Source: Akebia trifoliata (Eukaryota; Streptophyta; Magnoliopsida; Ranunculales; Lardizabalaceae). Taken from it: a stretch of DNA of 64,000 nucleotides. How positions within the stretch are numbered: the stretch's first letter is position 1; each line of letters begins with the position of its first letter. Under the pieces are notes generated by a model that searched no databases, was not told where the DNA came from, and was given only the letters and a program-made list of their open reading frames with translations. Shown here one piece after another: positions 11,566 through 23,421 of this stretch. A program made the position numbers and the translations under genes. Location of the stretch: contig CM030711.1 of assembly GCA_017979445.1 (NCBI GenBank), positions 868,001-932,000 on the forward strand, given 5' to 3'.

Positions 11566-14500
11566 TCAGTTGACAACTCCGAAAGGAGATCTATCTGGCG
11601 ATACCATGCATGTCTGTTGCTGCCGTTGGTTCTTTCCTTCTGCATTGCCACGTTTGGAACAGTTCAAAGATCTCATCTTCGTCACCAGATCTTCTATGGC
11701 AGGTGTCCTCATCTCTTCGATGGATGCTAATGTCGGAACTACTATTGGTCGTTTCTTAGGTGTTGTCCTAGTAGGATGATCCACCTGTTTAGTTAAATTA
11801 AGCCATTCAATGAATTAGTACAGATATGTCAAGAATAATACTGACGGATTTTCAAAGTTTTTTAAATCAAATACTACTAGAGTCGATTCATAAAATCAAG
11901 GTCAAGGTTCAGTATTAATGAAAATATGAATGCAAATCAGTCCAACACAGTTGATGAAATAGCTATAGAGCTCTTTCAAAAGATTCTTGACTCATCAAGA
12001 AAACATACCGAGTACTCCTTCCTAAGGCATTGGTCTGTAGAGTCTCTGATACTTGATATGCTTTCACCATGATTATCTTGTATTAGTTTAAGCTGATCGA
12101 AACATAAAGTTGATATAGACTCGATTTCCTTCTTAGCTTCGTGGTCCAGCTGGAGTGAATCTGCATATACATGAGCTTTCCCTCGTCAAGACTGACCCTA
12201 AAAAGTGCACCTTCTACTACCAAGAAGAACGCAAATTGAAGGGGACTTAAAAGACTTACTGTTAACAGCTGTCAGCAGATCACAGGTTCTTGTGTCAAAT
12301 TCTGCATCTGTGGAGGAGGACACTGAGACAAACTCTTCAAGAGCAGTTTGATTTGCTTGACTCTTTTCCCTGTAAAAAGGAGGAAAAAAAACCAACAGAG
12401 TTGAGATAAAAATGAAATGTAGAAGACTAGGTATACAATTCAGCTATGCAAGGAACACAAAACATACTCCACTGTGGATTCAATCTCTGCAAAACTGCTC
12501 TTATTGAGATGATTTACGCCCAACTGAGCGTTCTCCCATTGCTTTCTAGAATAACCCACTCTACTGGAGCTGCATATCAAGGACGAAAACAAATTATCTG
12601 TCAGTGGGCAATGCCACACACTTCATACATGTATTGGACTATTTATTTAACCTTGCAACAAAATACTTTAATCATATCTTTGACATCTTTTGATAATATT
12701 CAGATCTGTTATGCGTATGACCTAAATTACATGATTACATCTTTGAATATTATCATTTTATGGATATTTGGTTCATCAGGTGTGGCAATATTTATATTAT
12801 AAATTATCGTACAAAATTATATTTTGTTCATATAGCAAAAGCAAGGTAGAATTAGATAAGATATAGAGAATAAATACATATAGACATATAAACCATGATT
12901 TTAAATCTTGGACGAGACCAAGATGACTACTTTGTTCATATAGTAGTCAATATTTATATTATAAATTAGCATACAAATATTTTGTTCATATAGAAAAAGC
13001 AAGGTCGAATTAGATAAGATATAGAGAATAAATACATACCACTGTATAGACACGTAAAACCATGATTTTAAATATCGGACAAGACCAAGATGACTACTTG
13101 GACGAATTTTAAATAGATGACCCCTTAGAGATTTAAACCATGATAAAACCACTAGAACATACTTACCATACGACCATGTAGATAAGTTGCAGTCCCGGAT
13201 CATTATATCTAAGACTATGTTTCAATGTCTACATGTCTACCAGAGATTTCATTTGTAAAATCTCATATTGCGAAAGCATATTAGATTAGAAATGTGGAGT
13301 GAAGAGAACTAAAACTTACCACTCCTCGAGAATGTTTTCCATAGTAGCCCTGGTCTCAGCAGCCGAGAATGTATCTTCCAAAAACTGACTTTCTACTTTT
13401 TCTATGTATCTATTCCATTCCTTTTTAGCACCAGCTGTAATATTCTCTATGCCGAGAATCTCATGTTGCAAACTTTTCTTTACTTCCAAATTTTCTTCAT
13501 CCATGTTTCTCATGGCTTCTGAGACCTGCTCATAGAAAACAGATGAGAGACAATAATCTATTAACTGGTCATGGTAGCGAAACACAAAAATGTGACAAGT
13601 TAATTGAATGATTGACCGACCATAGCTGTCTTCTTAGATGTTAGAGTCCCTAATATTGCAGCAATCTTTTCGAGAGCCAGTTTTTCCTCCCTTGCAGACT
13701 TTTCCTGTGCAAAATAAGCAATAAATTTCATCAGTTGGTCCATTCTCTCCTCAATGTATACACCAATCATTAATGAAATCAGCTTTGACCTGAAATGTCT
13801 TCTCAAAAGCCTCTAATTGGTGGGTCTTTTCCTTGTGATTTTCTTCCAGAATCGTCATAAGTTTAGAAGAACGATGATAAAGGTCATTAAAAAAATCTAT
13901 TGTAGCTTCCGAAATCACTTGTGCTGAATTCAAACTCCTTTGAAGTCCCTATAGTTTCCATGAAATGATTAAGAAATAGAACAATTTAGACCATAAAATA
14001 TATGTAGGAAAACAAAGATGAATCCAATCAAGATTCAAGTGAAGCACAAATTACAGCTTTGCCTACCTCTTGTTGTTTTTTAGCAGAGAAAGCCAATAGT
14101 TGTTTTTGTTCATCAAGGGAACTGTTGATTTCATGAATAACCTCCTCAGACTCCATGACTGCCTTGACCAGAAACTGCAAATAGAGCAAACATTTGAAAA
14201 TTAGTCACTAAAATCCTGTATTTTGGACAGCTGCATCTTATTGTAAAGATAATTTGTTGCCTCTTTTACTTCTTACATTTTCGACGCCCATTGTTTGAGT
14301 TGAAATGGTTGATTTCATCTGCTCGAGGTTGGAGGAAGCTCTCTTTTGTAGTGTGTTGGCAAGCTCCTTCATGGATTGGACTCCTGAAATATAAGTACCT
14401 TTTATTTTCTCAATCCTTGATTCCAAGACCTTGCTTGCCTGACAACAAATAATAAAAGGGAATCAAATAAATATGTAGCAAATCAAGCAACCTTTAACAT

Positions 14501-17500
14501 TACTTAACACGCAAAGATTTCTTCACTTACATCACATTTACTTGCAAGGAATGAGCTTACATGCTCCTCCATGCATCTTAGTTGTTGATGCTGTTGAGAA
14601 ACTGATCCCAGGACTATTTTGTGTAAGTTCTTTAAGCTCTGATCAAGCTTAGATCCAAAAGTAAGAACCAATTCATGGTTTCCTGTTTCCAACTTGTTTT
14701 TCCTGTCTGTAAGAAAGTTAAATATTCTTAATCTTAACCAGGTGAAGTGAAAAAAAGAAATTAAAAATTCATGCAAAAAATGGAATTCATTTGATCTAAT
14801 TTAAAAGAGCTCTGAATACCTATTTTGGTGAAGAGTGCTGTTATATCCTCTGACGCATTTTGCAAATTGGCACACAATTCTTTTGTCCGTTCGAGTATTG
14901 AACTTTCTGTTTTGTATGTTAGAAAAAAATTAAAGATGTTTCAATCAATCAACTGTTTACCTGAGTGTAGTAGATTTGAGATAACTGTGATTTGATTAGC
15001 TCAGTTCACTTCACTTACCTGAGTGTAGTAGATTTGAGATGATAAACTCTTTCTCCTTCAGGGTTGAAATGGCTATCCTATGATTCTCTTGAAGCTCTTG
15101 CAAGGCCTTGCTACAATTCTCCAAATTTATCTGTTTGAAATATTTAGACTCTGAGTTGAGATGAAATGCCTTAGTCAGCAGTAAACCACAAATTTCAAGT
15201 TCATGACTTACCTTGCATTCATTGAGCTCACTTTCCAAATCCAGTTTACGTTCTTGCTCGGTAAGGTAGAGCTCTCGAAATGTATCAACTTGCTGCAATA
15301 AGCAATATCAGAACACATATATACATATCAAACAATCAGAAAAAGGATTGTCAAATGGCAAGCAAGTCATACCTTCCCTTTGAGGTCTACATCAATCTCC
15401 AATTGTTCTATCTTCTCATTCATGGCCTGAATGATGCATCAAAATGCCACTGATTAAGATGAAAATCAACCATGCAGAATAAAGATTGAGCAAAAGAGGA
15501 GGTAATTCCTCTGTAACTGAATATCAGAACATGTGGCACATCAAATGACCCTTCATTCACGGAGGTCAATGTATGAGATCTCTTAGGTTTTAACCAAACC
15601 AAACCAAACATATGACTAAAGTGTCCAACCTATCACTTTCTTTTCAATGACGAAAAGAAAACTGTGGAATGGCCCAGATTCCAGAGAAAGGCCAATGGAG
15701 TTGCAATCATCCCTCAGGATGCCTTTGACCATCTTATCATCATATTTTCTTAGATGTAGGAAATTAATTAAAAGGATATTCTTTAAATAAGCGTATAATA
15801 GAGTGGTGGGATATTTGACAATGTAAAACCAGAGAAAATGGAAGTTTGCTAACAGATACAAACCTTCTTGTCAGCTTCATCTTGGGAAAATCTTTCATGC
15901 GGAATATAAACACCATTCTTTTCCCTTGCAGCTCGCACATCTGTTATCAGTTTGTTGGGTATGGAAATATATGAGTTTGGGAAGAATTCTCAATCAGAAC
16001 AAGTGAAGTTGCAATGCAGCAGTGCCAAACCTTGTTTCATTCTCTCCATTTCTAGGTACAAATCTTTGAGCAACACAGCTTTAGACATTTTTTGGTTCGC
16101 CTGAAAAAATGAGGTTGAATATCTTCAGCAAATAAATATAAAAATATGTAGTTCAAGAAAACTTGCTAGATGGAGTACTCGTACAAACCTCTGGTTTGTT
16201 TCTGATGTTTTTAGCACGATGAGCATAATCAAGTGTGCTTAAAGTTTCTTCCAAACAATAGGCAGATGGAGAAATTGTTGCTATGATGCATGTTTTTGTT
16301 TTCCCACCCAAGGAGTCCCTTAACAATCGTGTCAGCTTGCTATCCCTGCTTAAAGTTGGTAACATAAGGAAACAAAGAAACCTACATGGACTAGGTTGAT
16401 TGTGCTAGAATTGCTATTGAAATAAACCTGTACGGTATGTGGGCAGAATGTTCCACAAGTGCATTTATGACACGGCCAAGGGTTAGTAAGCTCTTGTTTA
16501 TCTCTCCTGCTTCCCTTGCTCGAGCCTGAAATTAGTAAACCAATTTTCTTATAGATAGATGATTTTGGAGAAAGATATTAAGGTGTTTAACTTTAATAAT
16601 GCAATACACATAATTATTGTTTCTGTCTTTAGTTTTATATTCTTATTAAAATAAATCTGTAAAGGATATTTCGAACACACTAGGATTCAGTTTATAACCG
16701 TACACACTAGGATTTTCTTCGACAGTATTACCTACAGCTACAAGGTTATATCATACCTCTCTCGCGCCTGATCGAGAAATATTCTCTGAACCTGCTAAGT
16801 CTACGAGGTTAAGCTTGCCACATTTGATGAGGTCTTCATTTCCTACAGTTGCTTCTTTCACATAAATAGTTATGGAAAAGACGGAATGTGACCGGCTGCA
16901 TAAGAAAAACACATTTCATTTAATTATTCTCATATGGTCATCAGGATCATGTATTAATAAAGCTAGGGTTAATGCTACCTGCTGTGCTTATTTAACAAGG
17001 TATCCACGGTTCTCCTTTTGGATGATCCTCGTTCCAAGAGGCTATAAATTTCATTTGCACTGTAAACAACCTCTTCTTCAAGACCTCTTACAATCACACC
17101 ACCCTTCCCATCCTCCATCAATGAAATTGGTTTCTTTTGTTTATCATCTACATATCTAGTGCAGTCCTCCGTAGCTAATAAATCAGTTATTTCTTCATTG
17201 TAGAGCTCCAAAAAGGTTACTTTCATACTATAATCAGCTCTCTGTGCTTCTAGAGTGTCAAATATTTGGCGGACTGCCCTTGGAATAACACCAGCTTCGG
17301 CGGACAAATCTCCACCCTAGAACAAATAAGAGGAAGTTTTAGACAAGAAAATACTATAATTTAACGAGAGAAATGAAAGGAAATTACTGTTAAATACCTT
17401 AGTTTTGACACCTCCCTCCATTGTATAGGTTTTGCCAGTACCTGTCTGCCCATAAGCAAAGACAGTGCAGTTGAAACCCTCAAGAACCTCATTGACAATT

Positions 17501-18915
17501 GGGGAAATGGCATGGTCATAGATCGATCTTTGTTGTGCTTTGGGCCCAAAGACCTGACAAATATTTCAAAAAAAAAAAAAAAAAAAAAAACAGAAACATT
17601 TAAGTCCATATACTCTGTAATCTGTTGTCTAAAAAGAAAAGGAAAAAAAAAGTTAACATTGTGACAAAGGAAATGGCATACCTTATCGAAGGTGAAAGCT
17701 CTATCTACTTGCTTGTTAGCTATATTTTGCAAAACAGTGACTTCTCTTCTCTGTTCATTACATGATATCACCTTTGGAATGTTTAGCCTTTGCTCGTCCT
17801 CACTTAATGGCCTGGAATTTGAATTGGATAAAATAATTCCAAATCAGTTAGCTATTTTCCATAACCTCCTCCACTCCACTTTGATAATATTAAAGCTAGG
17901 TCAACCACATATATTTCATGCTTCAAAACTTGATGAATCCAATTAGCTAAAGGGAGCCAAGATTGAGAACCCACGCAATAGCCAGTACGTTAGAGTACCA
18001 AGGTAGGCAGCATTGGTGACATATTATGGAAGTGGCGTACTTGTACCTTAATTGTAGAATTACTTGTTCACCTCCATCACCATGAATTACCTAAGAAAAT
18101 GTACCTCTCTAGATGGCATGGTTTTAAATATTCGATGGATACAAGGGCCACAAGATGCTACTTCGGGGGAAATGGAAATAAGAAAAATGATATAAAAATG
18201 AATGTACTTAGAACTATTCGGGCTCCAATTCAATTTCATCCAAAATATATAGCATAGTAACTATTTGGTTGCGCCTCTTAAAGGGGTGTGTGTGCCCAAC
18301 CCATGAAAAAATCCAAAAACCCAACCTGAATGAACATGGGTATTTTGGATATTTCTTGTTACAGGTTCTTTGGGTGAGGGGATTAGTGTTTAAAACAGAG
18401 AAAAGGCTTTCACTCGTTCTGGGTGTGGTGGCTAGAGATCTCCAAGGACTGTAATTTGCTTAAAAATATAGTGATTTGATCTAGATCTCATCCGTGGGGA
18501 GTGGGCACATTGCTGAACCATGTAAATTCTATGTCTTTCTGTGTTGCATAACTTTTGTGTCAATGTATGCTTACAATAGTAGGCAGAAACGTAAGATTTG
18601 CTTTGAATAGCTGTTTTAGGCATTGTCCAATTGAGGGTTTGAAAAGATACACTAATTTTCATACAATTACATGTTTGGAGTCACAAACACTTACAAAGAA
18701 ACTGAATTATCAAAACCCTAATTGAAAAAAACAAAATCTAACCTGCATCTTAGTAGAACTTGCACATGGACCTCTCGATCTCTGTCCTGCCGATTTAGGT
18801 TCCCATCTAATCTCGAATCTGTTCGTCGCCTTTCCGGGCGAGGTGTAAGAAATGGAGAAGGAGATGGTGTTAATCCTAATCCCACTTTTCTTGGTTGATC
18901 TGGAGTAAAATGCAT
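11566..18915 (-). CDS. Kinesin-5 (BimC/Eg5-type mitotic motor)
   Basis: 23 exons give 1,049 residues: 18915-18743, 17811-17682, 17553-17398, 17316-16979, 16895-16757, 16525-16428, 16345-16189, 16100-16031, 15940-15864, 15426-15373, 15292-15212, 15130-15019, 14906-14820, 14706-14531, 14438-14277, 14174-14067, 13948-13790, 13704-13621, 13525-13320, 12569-12468, 12369-12260, 12160-12009, 11784-11566. The N-terminal motor has P-loop GQTGTGKT (136-143), switch I SSRSH (265-269) and switch II DLAGSE (298-303). A neck and long coiled coil follow. The tail BimC box SIEEMRTP carries the CDK-type Thr1004. Family members are plus-end-directed tetramers that slide antiparallel spindle and phragmoplast microtubules. 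The length fits plant kinesin-5. All junctions keep frame; the exon 17 donor (CAG|GTCAAA) is weak. Confidence 0.93.
12786..13102. repeat. Tandem duplication, about 2 x 160 bp, in a kinesin-5 intron
   Basis: CAATATTTATATTATAAATTA begins both units (12786 and 12948). Both carry TTGTTCATATAG, AAGCAAGGT, GAATTAGATAAGATATAGAG and AACCATGATTTTAAAT, and end ACCAAGATGACTAC. Divergence is modest with small indels. It lies inside the intron between exons 19 and 20. Confidence 0.8.
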
Positions 18916-20557
18916 GATTGATCGTTTTCAGACCTAATTAAGGATCACTAATCAAACAAAAGAACCCAAATTAGAAAAATCTGAGGAACCCTAATCTCAA
19001 AAAAACCTCAAAGATCCAACATTAGAAATGGAAGATGTTAACTGTAACACAAAAACAGTGGTGTTTCTTCTGATATTCTCACCGAATATTTAGGCTTAGA
19101 TCGAAAAACCTAGAGATTGATCTTGAAGGATCTGCTTGGTTGAGTATCTTTTTTGCCCTAAATTTTGATTTCCCGACTTCTTTGTCTTTCGTTTAGCCAA
19201 GAAGAAGAGTGATCTGTGTATGTTTTCAAATACGAAAATGAGGCGTTAAATTCATGGAATGTGTCCTCTCTCTTGCTAACGGCTATTCGATACAAATTTT
19301 AGCCGTTGTAGACAATGGAGATTCTTTACATTTAAAAATGGTGGGTCCCACATGTAATTCAAAAAAGAGGCGCGCTTTCTAGGGATCAAGTATTGGATCC
19401 TAGGATCAGTTTTATAAAGGGAATCTCTAGGGACAGATTCTCTCATTTAAATGATACGTTTGACTTTGTAACTCAAACATCGGTTGAAACTATAACCTTT
19501 CCTCTTTTTTTTCTTTTAGTGAGCGTTGAATTAGTGGAGAGGTCTCAAATTTCATTTGTTGAAATTTGAAATTTTGAAAAGATAGTAGGTGGCATCTGTC
19601 CATTGGTGGGATTATAAAATCTTGATATCATGAACCACACCCCCATGTGGCACTTTCTTGGATCAGTTGGTCATTATTGTTTGGCCCACACTTGGTTGGG
19701 TAAAGATCTCAATAGTACGATGTCCCCACTAGTTCCTCTAGTGACTTTTAAATTATAGAGATTGACACTCTTTTTCAAAAAAAAAAAAAAAAGATAGGCA
19801 TTGATCCGGCATTCTATTTGAAAGCTTTCGAAATAAAGTTGAATCTTCGTATATAATACAAATCCACTATCTGTTTTACATCAAGTAATATGTGGAGTAA
19901 TTCTCGATATAGCAGTAAAAGCAAGATGTGTAGGCAGATCGTATTCTAACAGAGGTACTCTTCTCGGTGGAAGAAATTCCTTCATTGGAAGAGAAGGTCA
20001 TGATCGTTAACGGATTCACCCTGAAGACCATAGGAAGGAGAGAGAAAAATCACGCGGAATTTTTGTGATATTGTGAAACTTATTATTTCAAAATGATAAA
20101 AACTCTCGCGAAATTCTCATGACGAAACCTCGAGAGATTTTGAATTTTTGACATCTAAGAAAGAAAATCTAACACCTCAGCCTCGCATGGATCATGTTGT
20201 AGATCATATTTGATAAACATTTTTTTTTGAGAAAAATGACAATATTTTAAGTTTGATGAGGCTTTGAAAATGGACAATCCCGAAAATACCAATTTTTTAG
20301 AGAACCATGAGAAATGTCGAATGTGGGATTTAAGGAGTGATTTACCAAATGGACTATTTAGCTAACCTGTATAAGTTAAAGGACTAATTAAAAAGAAAAC
20401 CTTCCATTTTCCAACATTGTACGGAAAGCCGAAGTAGTTTCATCCCACACATCCAAACTCCAAAGCTACCACAATATGTGATTGGTTATACAGATAAGCC
20501 TACTCGATACCAGAACGTACTAACCCGATTAGGCCCATTATGCACGCATAGTATCTG
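18916..20557. other. Divergent spacer between kinesin-5 and the PPR gene
   Basis: This is the shared upstream region of two divergent genes. It contains MSA-like sites (19275-19310) on the kinesin side. A segment at about 20290-20400 resembles the right end of the 23.4-24.2 kb inverted-repeat element (GAGAAATGT, ACTAAATGGACTATT-like text). No gene is seen. Confidence 0.6.
19275..19310 (-). promoter_or_regulatory. Pair of inverted MSA-like mitosis-specific activator sites
   Basis: GCTAACGGCT at 19275-19284 and AGCCGTTGTA at 19301-19310 (complement TACAACGGCT) each match the MSA consensus YCYAACGGYY at 9 of 10 positions. They face each other about 360-395 bp upstream of the kinesin-5 start. 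MSA sites bind MYB3R factors and drive G2/M transcription of plant mitotic genes, which is the expected timing for a kinesin-5. Function here is inferred from sequence and position only. Confidence 0.55.
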
Positions 20558-22135
20558 ATGTCTTCTACTCTTGGATCCAATTTCAAATTATTCAAAAAAA
20601 CCCACAGTTTCTCTTGTATCCATCTCCTTGAGACCCAGAAATTTCATGCCCATTACCTCAAACTTGGAATCTCATACGTTGAATCAGATCTTGTTCGTTC
20701 TTACTGCGAATCGAAAGCATTCTCCAATGCTCGTCAGTTATTTGATGAAACGTCAGGCTGGGATTTAGTATTAGCCACGACCATAATAGGTCACTTCTCT
20801 CGACATGATCGTCAAAAGGATGCTTTGGGTATTTTCTCTCGAATGCTTTTCTTGAATATCAGACCCAACGAATTCACATTTGGCACTGTAATTCACTCGT
20901 CTAGCGCTCTACGTGATCTCAATGCAGGGAAGCAATTACATGCTTGTGCATCAAAGATGGGTCTTCGATCGAATGTGTTTGTTGGTAGTTCGATTATTGA
21001 TCTTTATTCCAAGTTGAGCACCATTGAGGAAGCTAGAAAAGCTTTCGAAGATACTCATGAACCGAATGTGGTATCTTATACCACTTTGATCTATGGGTAC
21101 TTGAAGAAGGAAAGATTTGATGAAGCTCGACGTCTCTTCTGGGAGATGCCAGAGAGAAATGTAGTTTCTTGGAATGCAATGATTGGTGGGTATAGCCAAA
21201 TGGGCCACACTGAAGAGGCTGTGAATCTTTTTATCGAGATGCGTAGAGAAGGGTTAAGACCTAATCAATCGACTTTTCCTTGTGTTTTCAGTGCAGTTGC
21301 CAATATAGCAGCTCTTGGTATGGGCAAAAGTTTCCATGCTTGTGCTGTTAAGATATTGGGTAAGCTTGATGTCTTCGTGGGTAATTCATTGATTAGCTTT
21401 TATGCCAAATGTGGGTGCATGGAAGACGGTCTCATAGCTTTCAATAGAATTCCTGAAAGAAATATCGTTTCTTGGAATGCCATGATTTGTGGGTACGCTC
21501 AAAATGGGAGAGGAAAGGAAGCATTGGACTTATTCCAAAAGATGCAAGTTTCAAGTCTTAGACCCAACAGTGTAACTCTCTTGTGCTTATTGTTGGCTTG
21601 TAATCATGCGGGTCTTGTCAATGAGGGTTATTCATACTTCAATATGGCAAGAAAAGAAGATCCGAGTGTGCTAAGGCCGGAACACTATGCTTGTATGGTT
21701 GATTTATTCTCTCGTTCGGGGCGTTTCGAGGAAGCTGAGACGTTTCTACGGGAGCTACCTTTCGATCCTGGAATTGGGTTTTGGAAGGCATTGCTTGGAG
21801 GTTGTCAGATACACTCAAACATGGAATTGGCTGAGGTTGCTACTCGAAAAATCCATTCCTTAGATCCTGAAGACGTCTCGTCGTATGTTATGCTGTCGAA
21901 TGCGAATTCTGCGGCCGGTCAATGGCAGAGTGTATCGATGATAAGGAAGGAAATGAGGGAGAAAGGGATGAAGAGGATTCCTGGTTGTAGTTGGATTGAG
22001 ATTAGAAGCAAAGTTCATATATTTGTTACTGGGGACAAGAAACATGAAGAAATGGATGAGATTTATATGGTCTTGAGGTCTTGTTTAGAACAATCGAAGG
22101 AGAACCCAAGTTCCAACTTTCTCGCAGGAGATTGA
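20558..22135 (+). CDS. PLS-class pentatricopeptide repeat protein, E subgroup
   Basis: One intronless frame of 525 residues. Repeated PPR units are readable, for example NVVSWNAMIGGYSQMGHTEE and NIVSWNAMICGYAQNGRGKE, with AxxLFxEM and LRPNxxTF endings typical of P, L and S motifs. The C-terminus has an E-type tail (PGIGFWKALLGGCQIHSNME ... PGCSWIEI ... HIFVTGDK ... EEMDEIY) and no DYW deaminase motif. Such proteins bind organelle RNA and usually act in C-to-U editing, recruiting a deaminase in trans. The N-terminus lacks acidic residues over about 25 positions, consistent with an organelle targeting peptide, though I cannot choose between mitochondrion and plastid. The overall order resembles the product of Arabidopsis At5g42450, which I recall but cannot verify. 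At 525 residues it is short for the class. Confidence 0.9.
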   Translation: MSSTLGSNFKLFKKTHSFSCIHLLETQKFHAHYLKLGISYVESDLVRSYCESKAFSNARQLFDETSGWDLVLATTIIGHFSRHDRQKDALGIFSRMLFLNIRPNEFTFGTVIHSSSALRDLNAGKQLHACASKMGLRSNVFVGSSIIDLYSKLSTIEEARKAFEDTHEPNVVSYTTLIYGYLKKERFDEARRLFWEMPERNVVSWNAMIGGYSQMGHTEEAVNLFIEMRREGLRPNQSTFPCVFSAVANIAALGMGKSFHACAVKILGKLDVFVGNSLISFYAKCGCMEDGLIAFNRIPERNIVSWNAMICGYAQNGRGKEALDLFQKMQVSSLRPNSVTLLCLLLACNHAGLVNEGYSYFNMARKEDPSVLRPEHYACMVDLFSRSGRFEEAETFLRELPFDPGIGFWKALLGGCQIHSNMELAEVATRKIHSLDPEDVSSYVMLSNANSAAGQWQSVSMIRKEMREKGMKRIPGCSWIEIRSKVHIFVTGDKKHEEMDEIYMVLRSCLEQSKENPSSNFLAGD

Positions 22136-22177
22136 TTTTAAGTTTTTCTCTTATTTTTTCTAGTTTGGCAGCCCATA

Positions 22178-22327
22178 GATTCTTTTTTTTTTTTGAAAAG
22201 TATAATATATTGAAAAGGAAGGAAAACCGAATACAAGGAGGCTGAGAAAGCCTCACAAATAGCTACAGAAAGAAAGCAAAAGCATCAACAATTACATAAA
22301 GAATTCCATCGAAAGACAATCAGTTTG
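22178..22327 (-). mobile_element. LINE-C, about 150-bp 3' scrap of the same LINE family
   Basis: A T-run, then GAAAAGTATAATATATTGAA, then AAGGAGGCTGAGAAAGCCTC and ACATAAAGAATTCCAT, match the 3' untranslated ends of LINE-A (2941-3055) and LINE-B (complement) base for base over long runs. It is severely 5'-truncated. It fills nearly half of the 320-bp gap between the PPR stop codon and the RING-H2 start codon. Confidence 0.88.
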
Positions 22328-22455
22328 CAGATTTGAATATTATGGGAACCCTCAGAATTATCACCAGCAGCCTAGAACTTTGTCTCCATCACTGCTTCGT
22401 TCTAATCGCCAACTTTCAAACAAAACTTTGAAATAAATGTCTCTAATTTATCCCA

Positions 22456-23160
22456 ATGGAGAGGTTCTCAGAAATGGATTCAAGTCCCACACCATCTCCA
22501 GCCATACCACCGTCAAAATGGAACCCATATGTGGTATCCTTCGTCACCACATTCTGTGCCATGTTCCTCTTCTTTATCTATTACAGATTCCTCAAAAGGT
22601 TCTTCTCTGAATCTCCCTTCAGAAACTTGATTCAAAGGCGACGACTTCTGAACGAGACAAATCCAGATGACCCTTCACTACAATTCCAAGGCCAAGGGCT
22701 TGATTCATCAGTGTTATATGCTCTTCCTGCCATTCAATTCAGGAAGAAAATTGAGGATGGAATTGACCAAGAAGATGTAGACTGTGCAGTTTGTTTGGGT
22801 GAATTAGAAGAAGGGGAATGGCTTAGATTTTTACCCAACTGCACACATTCGTTCCATATTTCTTGCATCAACACTTGGTTTGAGTCTCACTCTAATTGCC
22901 CACTTTGCAGATCACACGTCGTGGACAGTTTTACTGATCAGTATGATTACTCGGTTTCTATGTTCACTTTAATGGAGACATTGAGGAGGGAAGATGCCCT
23001 TCAAGAAAGGGTAGATGGTTATCAGGTTCTTCATTTTGAGTCCTTGCGGAATTCAATAGTTAGGCAAGTCTCAACAAATGCTAATCGATTCAATCCAGAC
23101 TTGGATAACTCTTCTCCGAGTACAATTCCCTCCACCATTGAAGGGCAACGATCATCATAA
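22456..23160 (+). CDS. ATL-type RING-H2 E3 ubiquitin ligase
   Basis: An intronless 234-residue protein. There is one transmembrane segment (about 25-43, YVVSFVTTFCAMFLFFIYY), a basic stretch after it, the family GLD motif (81-83), and a complete RING-H2 with ligands C110, C113, C129, H131, H134, C137, C148 and C151. The C-x2-C-x15-C-x-H-x2-H-x2-C-x10-C-x2-C spacing is the ATL standard. ATL proteins are membrane-anchored E3 ligases, mostly lacking introns, and many respond to defence or nutrient signals. Met7 (22474) is an alternative start that keeps every domain. The C-terminal 80 residues are Ser-rich and unremarkable. I cannot assign a specific ATL number. Confidence 0.9.
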   Translation: MERFSEMDSSPTPSPAIPPSKWNPYVVSFVTTFCAMFLFFIYYRFLKRFFSESPFRNLIQRRRLLNETNPDDPSLQFQGQGLDSSVLYALPAIQFRKKIEDGIDQEDVDCAVCLGELEEGEWLRFLPNCTHSFHISCINTWFESHSNCPLCRSHVVDSFTDQYDYSVSMFTLMETLRREDALQERVDGYQVLHFESLRNSIVRQVSTNANRFNPDLDNSSPSTIPSTIEGQRSS

Positions 23161-23421
23161 TATAGGGACCCACATATGGGTGTGCATTCTTCCTAGGAAG
23201 AACCACCCTAGACATAAAATGAAGTTGGCATGAACTTGTTCTGAGTATAAGGGACCAGAATGAAGGATCCCCTTATATATTCGAGGTTTGCACCTTTGTA
23301 GAAACCCGTTTATTTTTGGGAAAAACAGAATATCAAATTAGTAAATAACGTTGCAAGTTCATTTGGAGCCATTTTAACAGCAAAACATTTGAGCAGCTCT
23401 GGAGCAAGTTCTCATTTCAAA

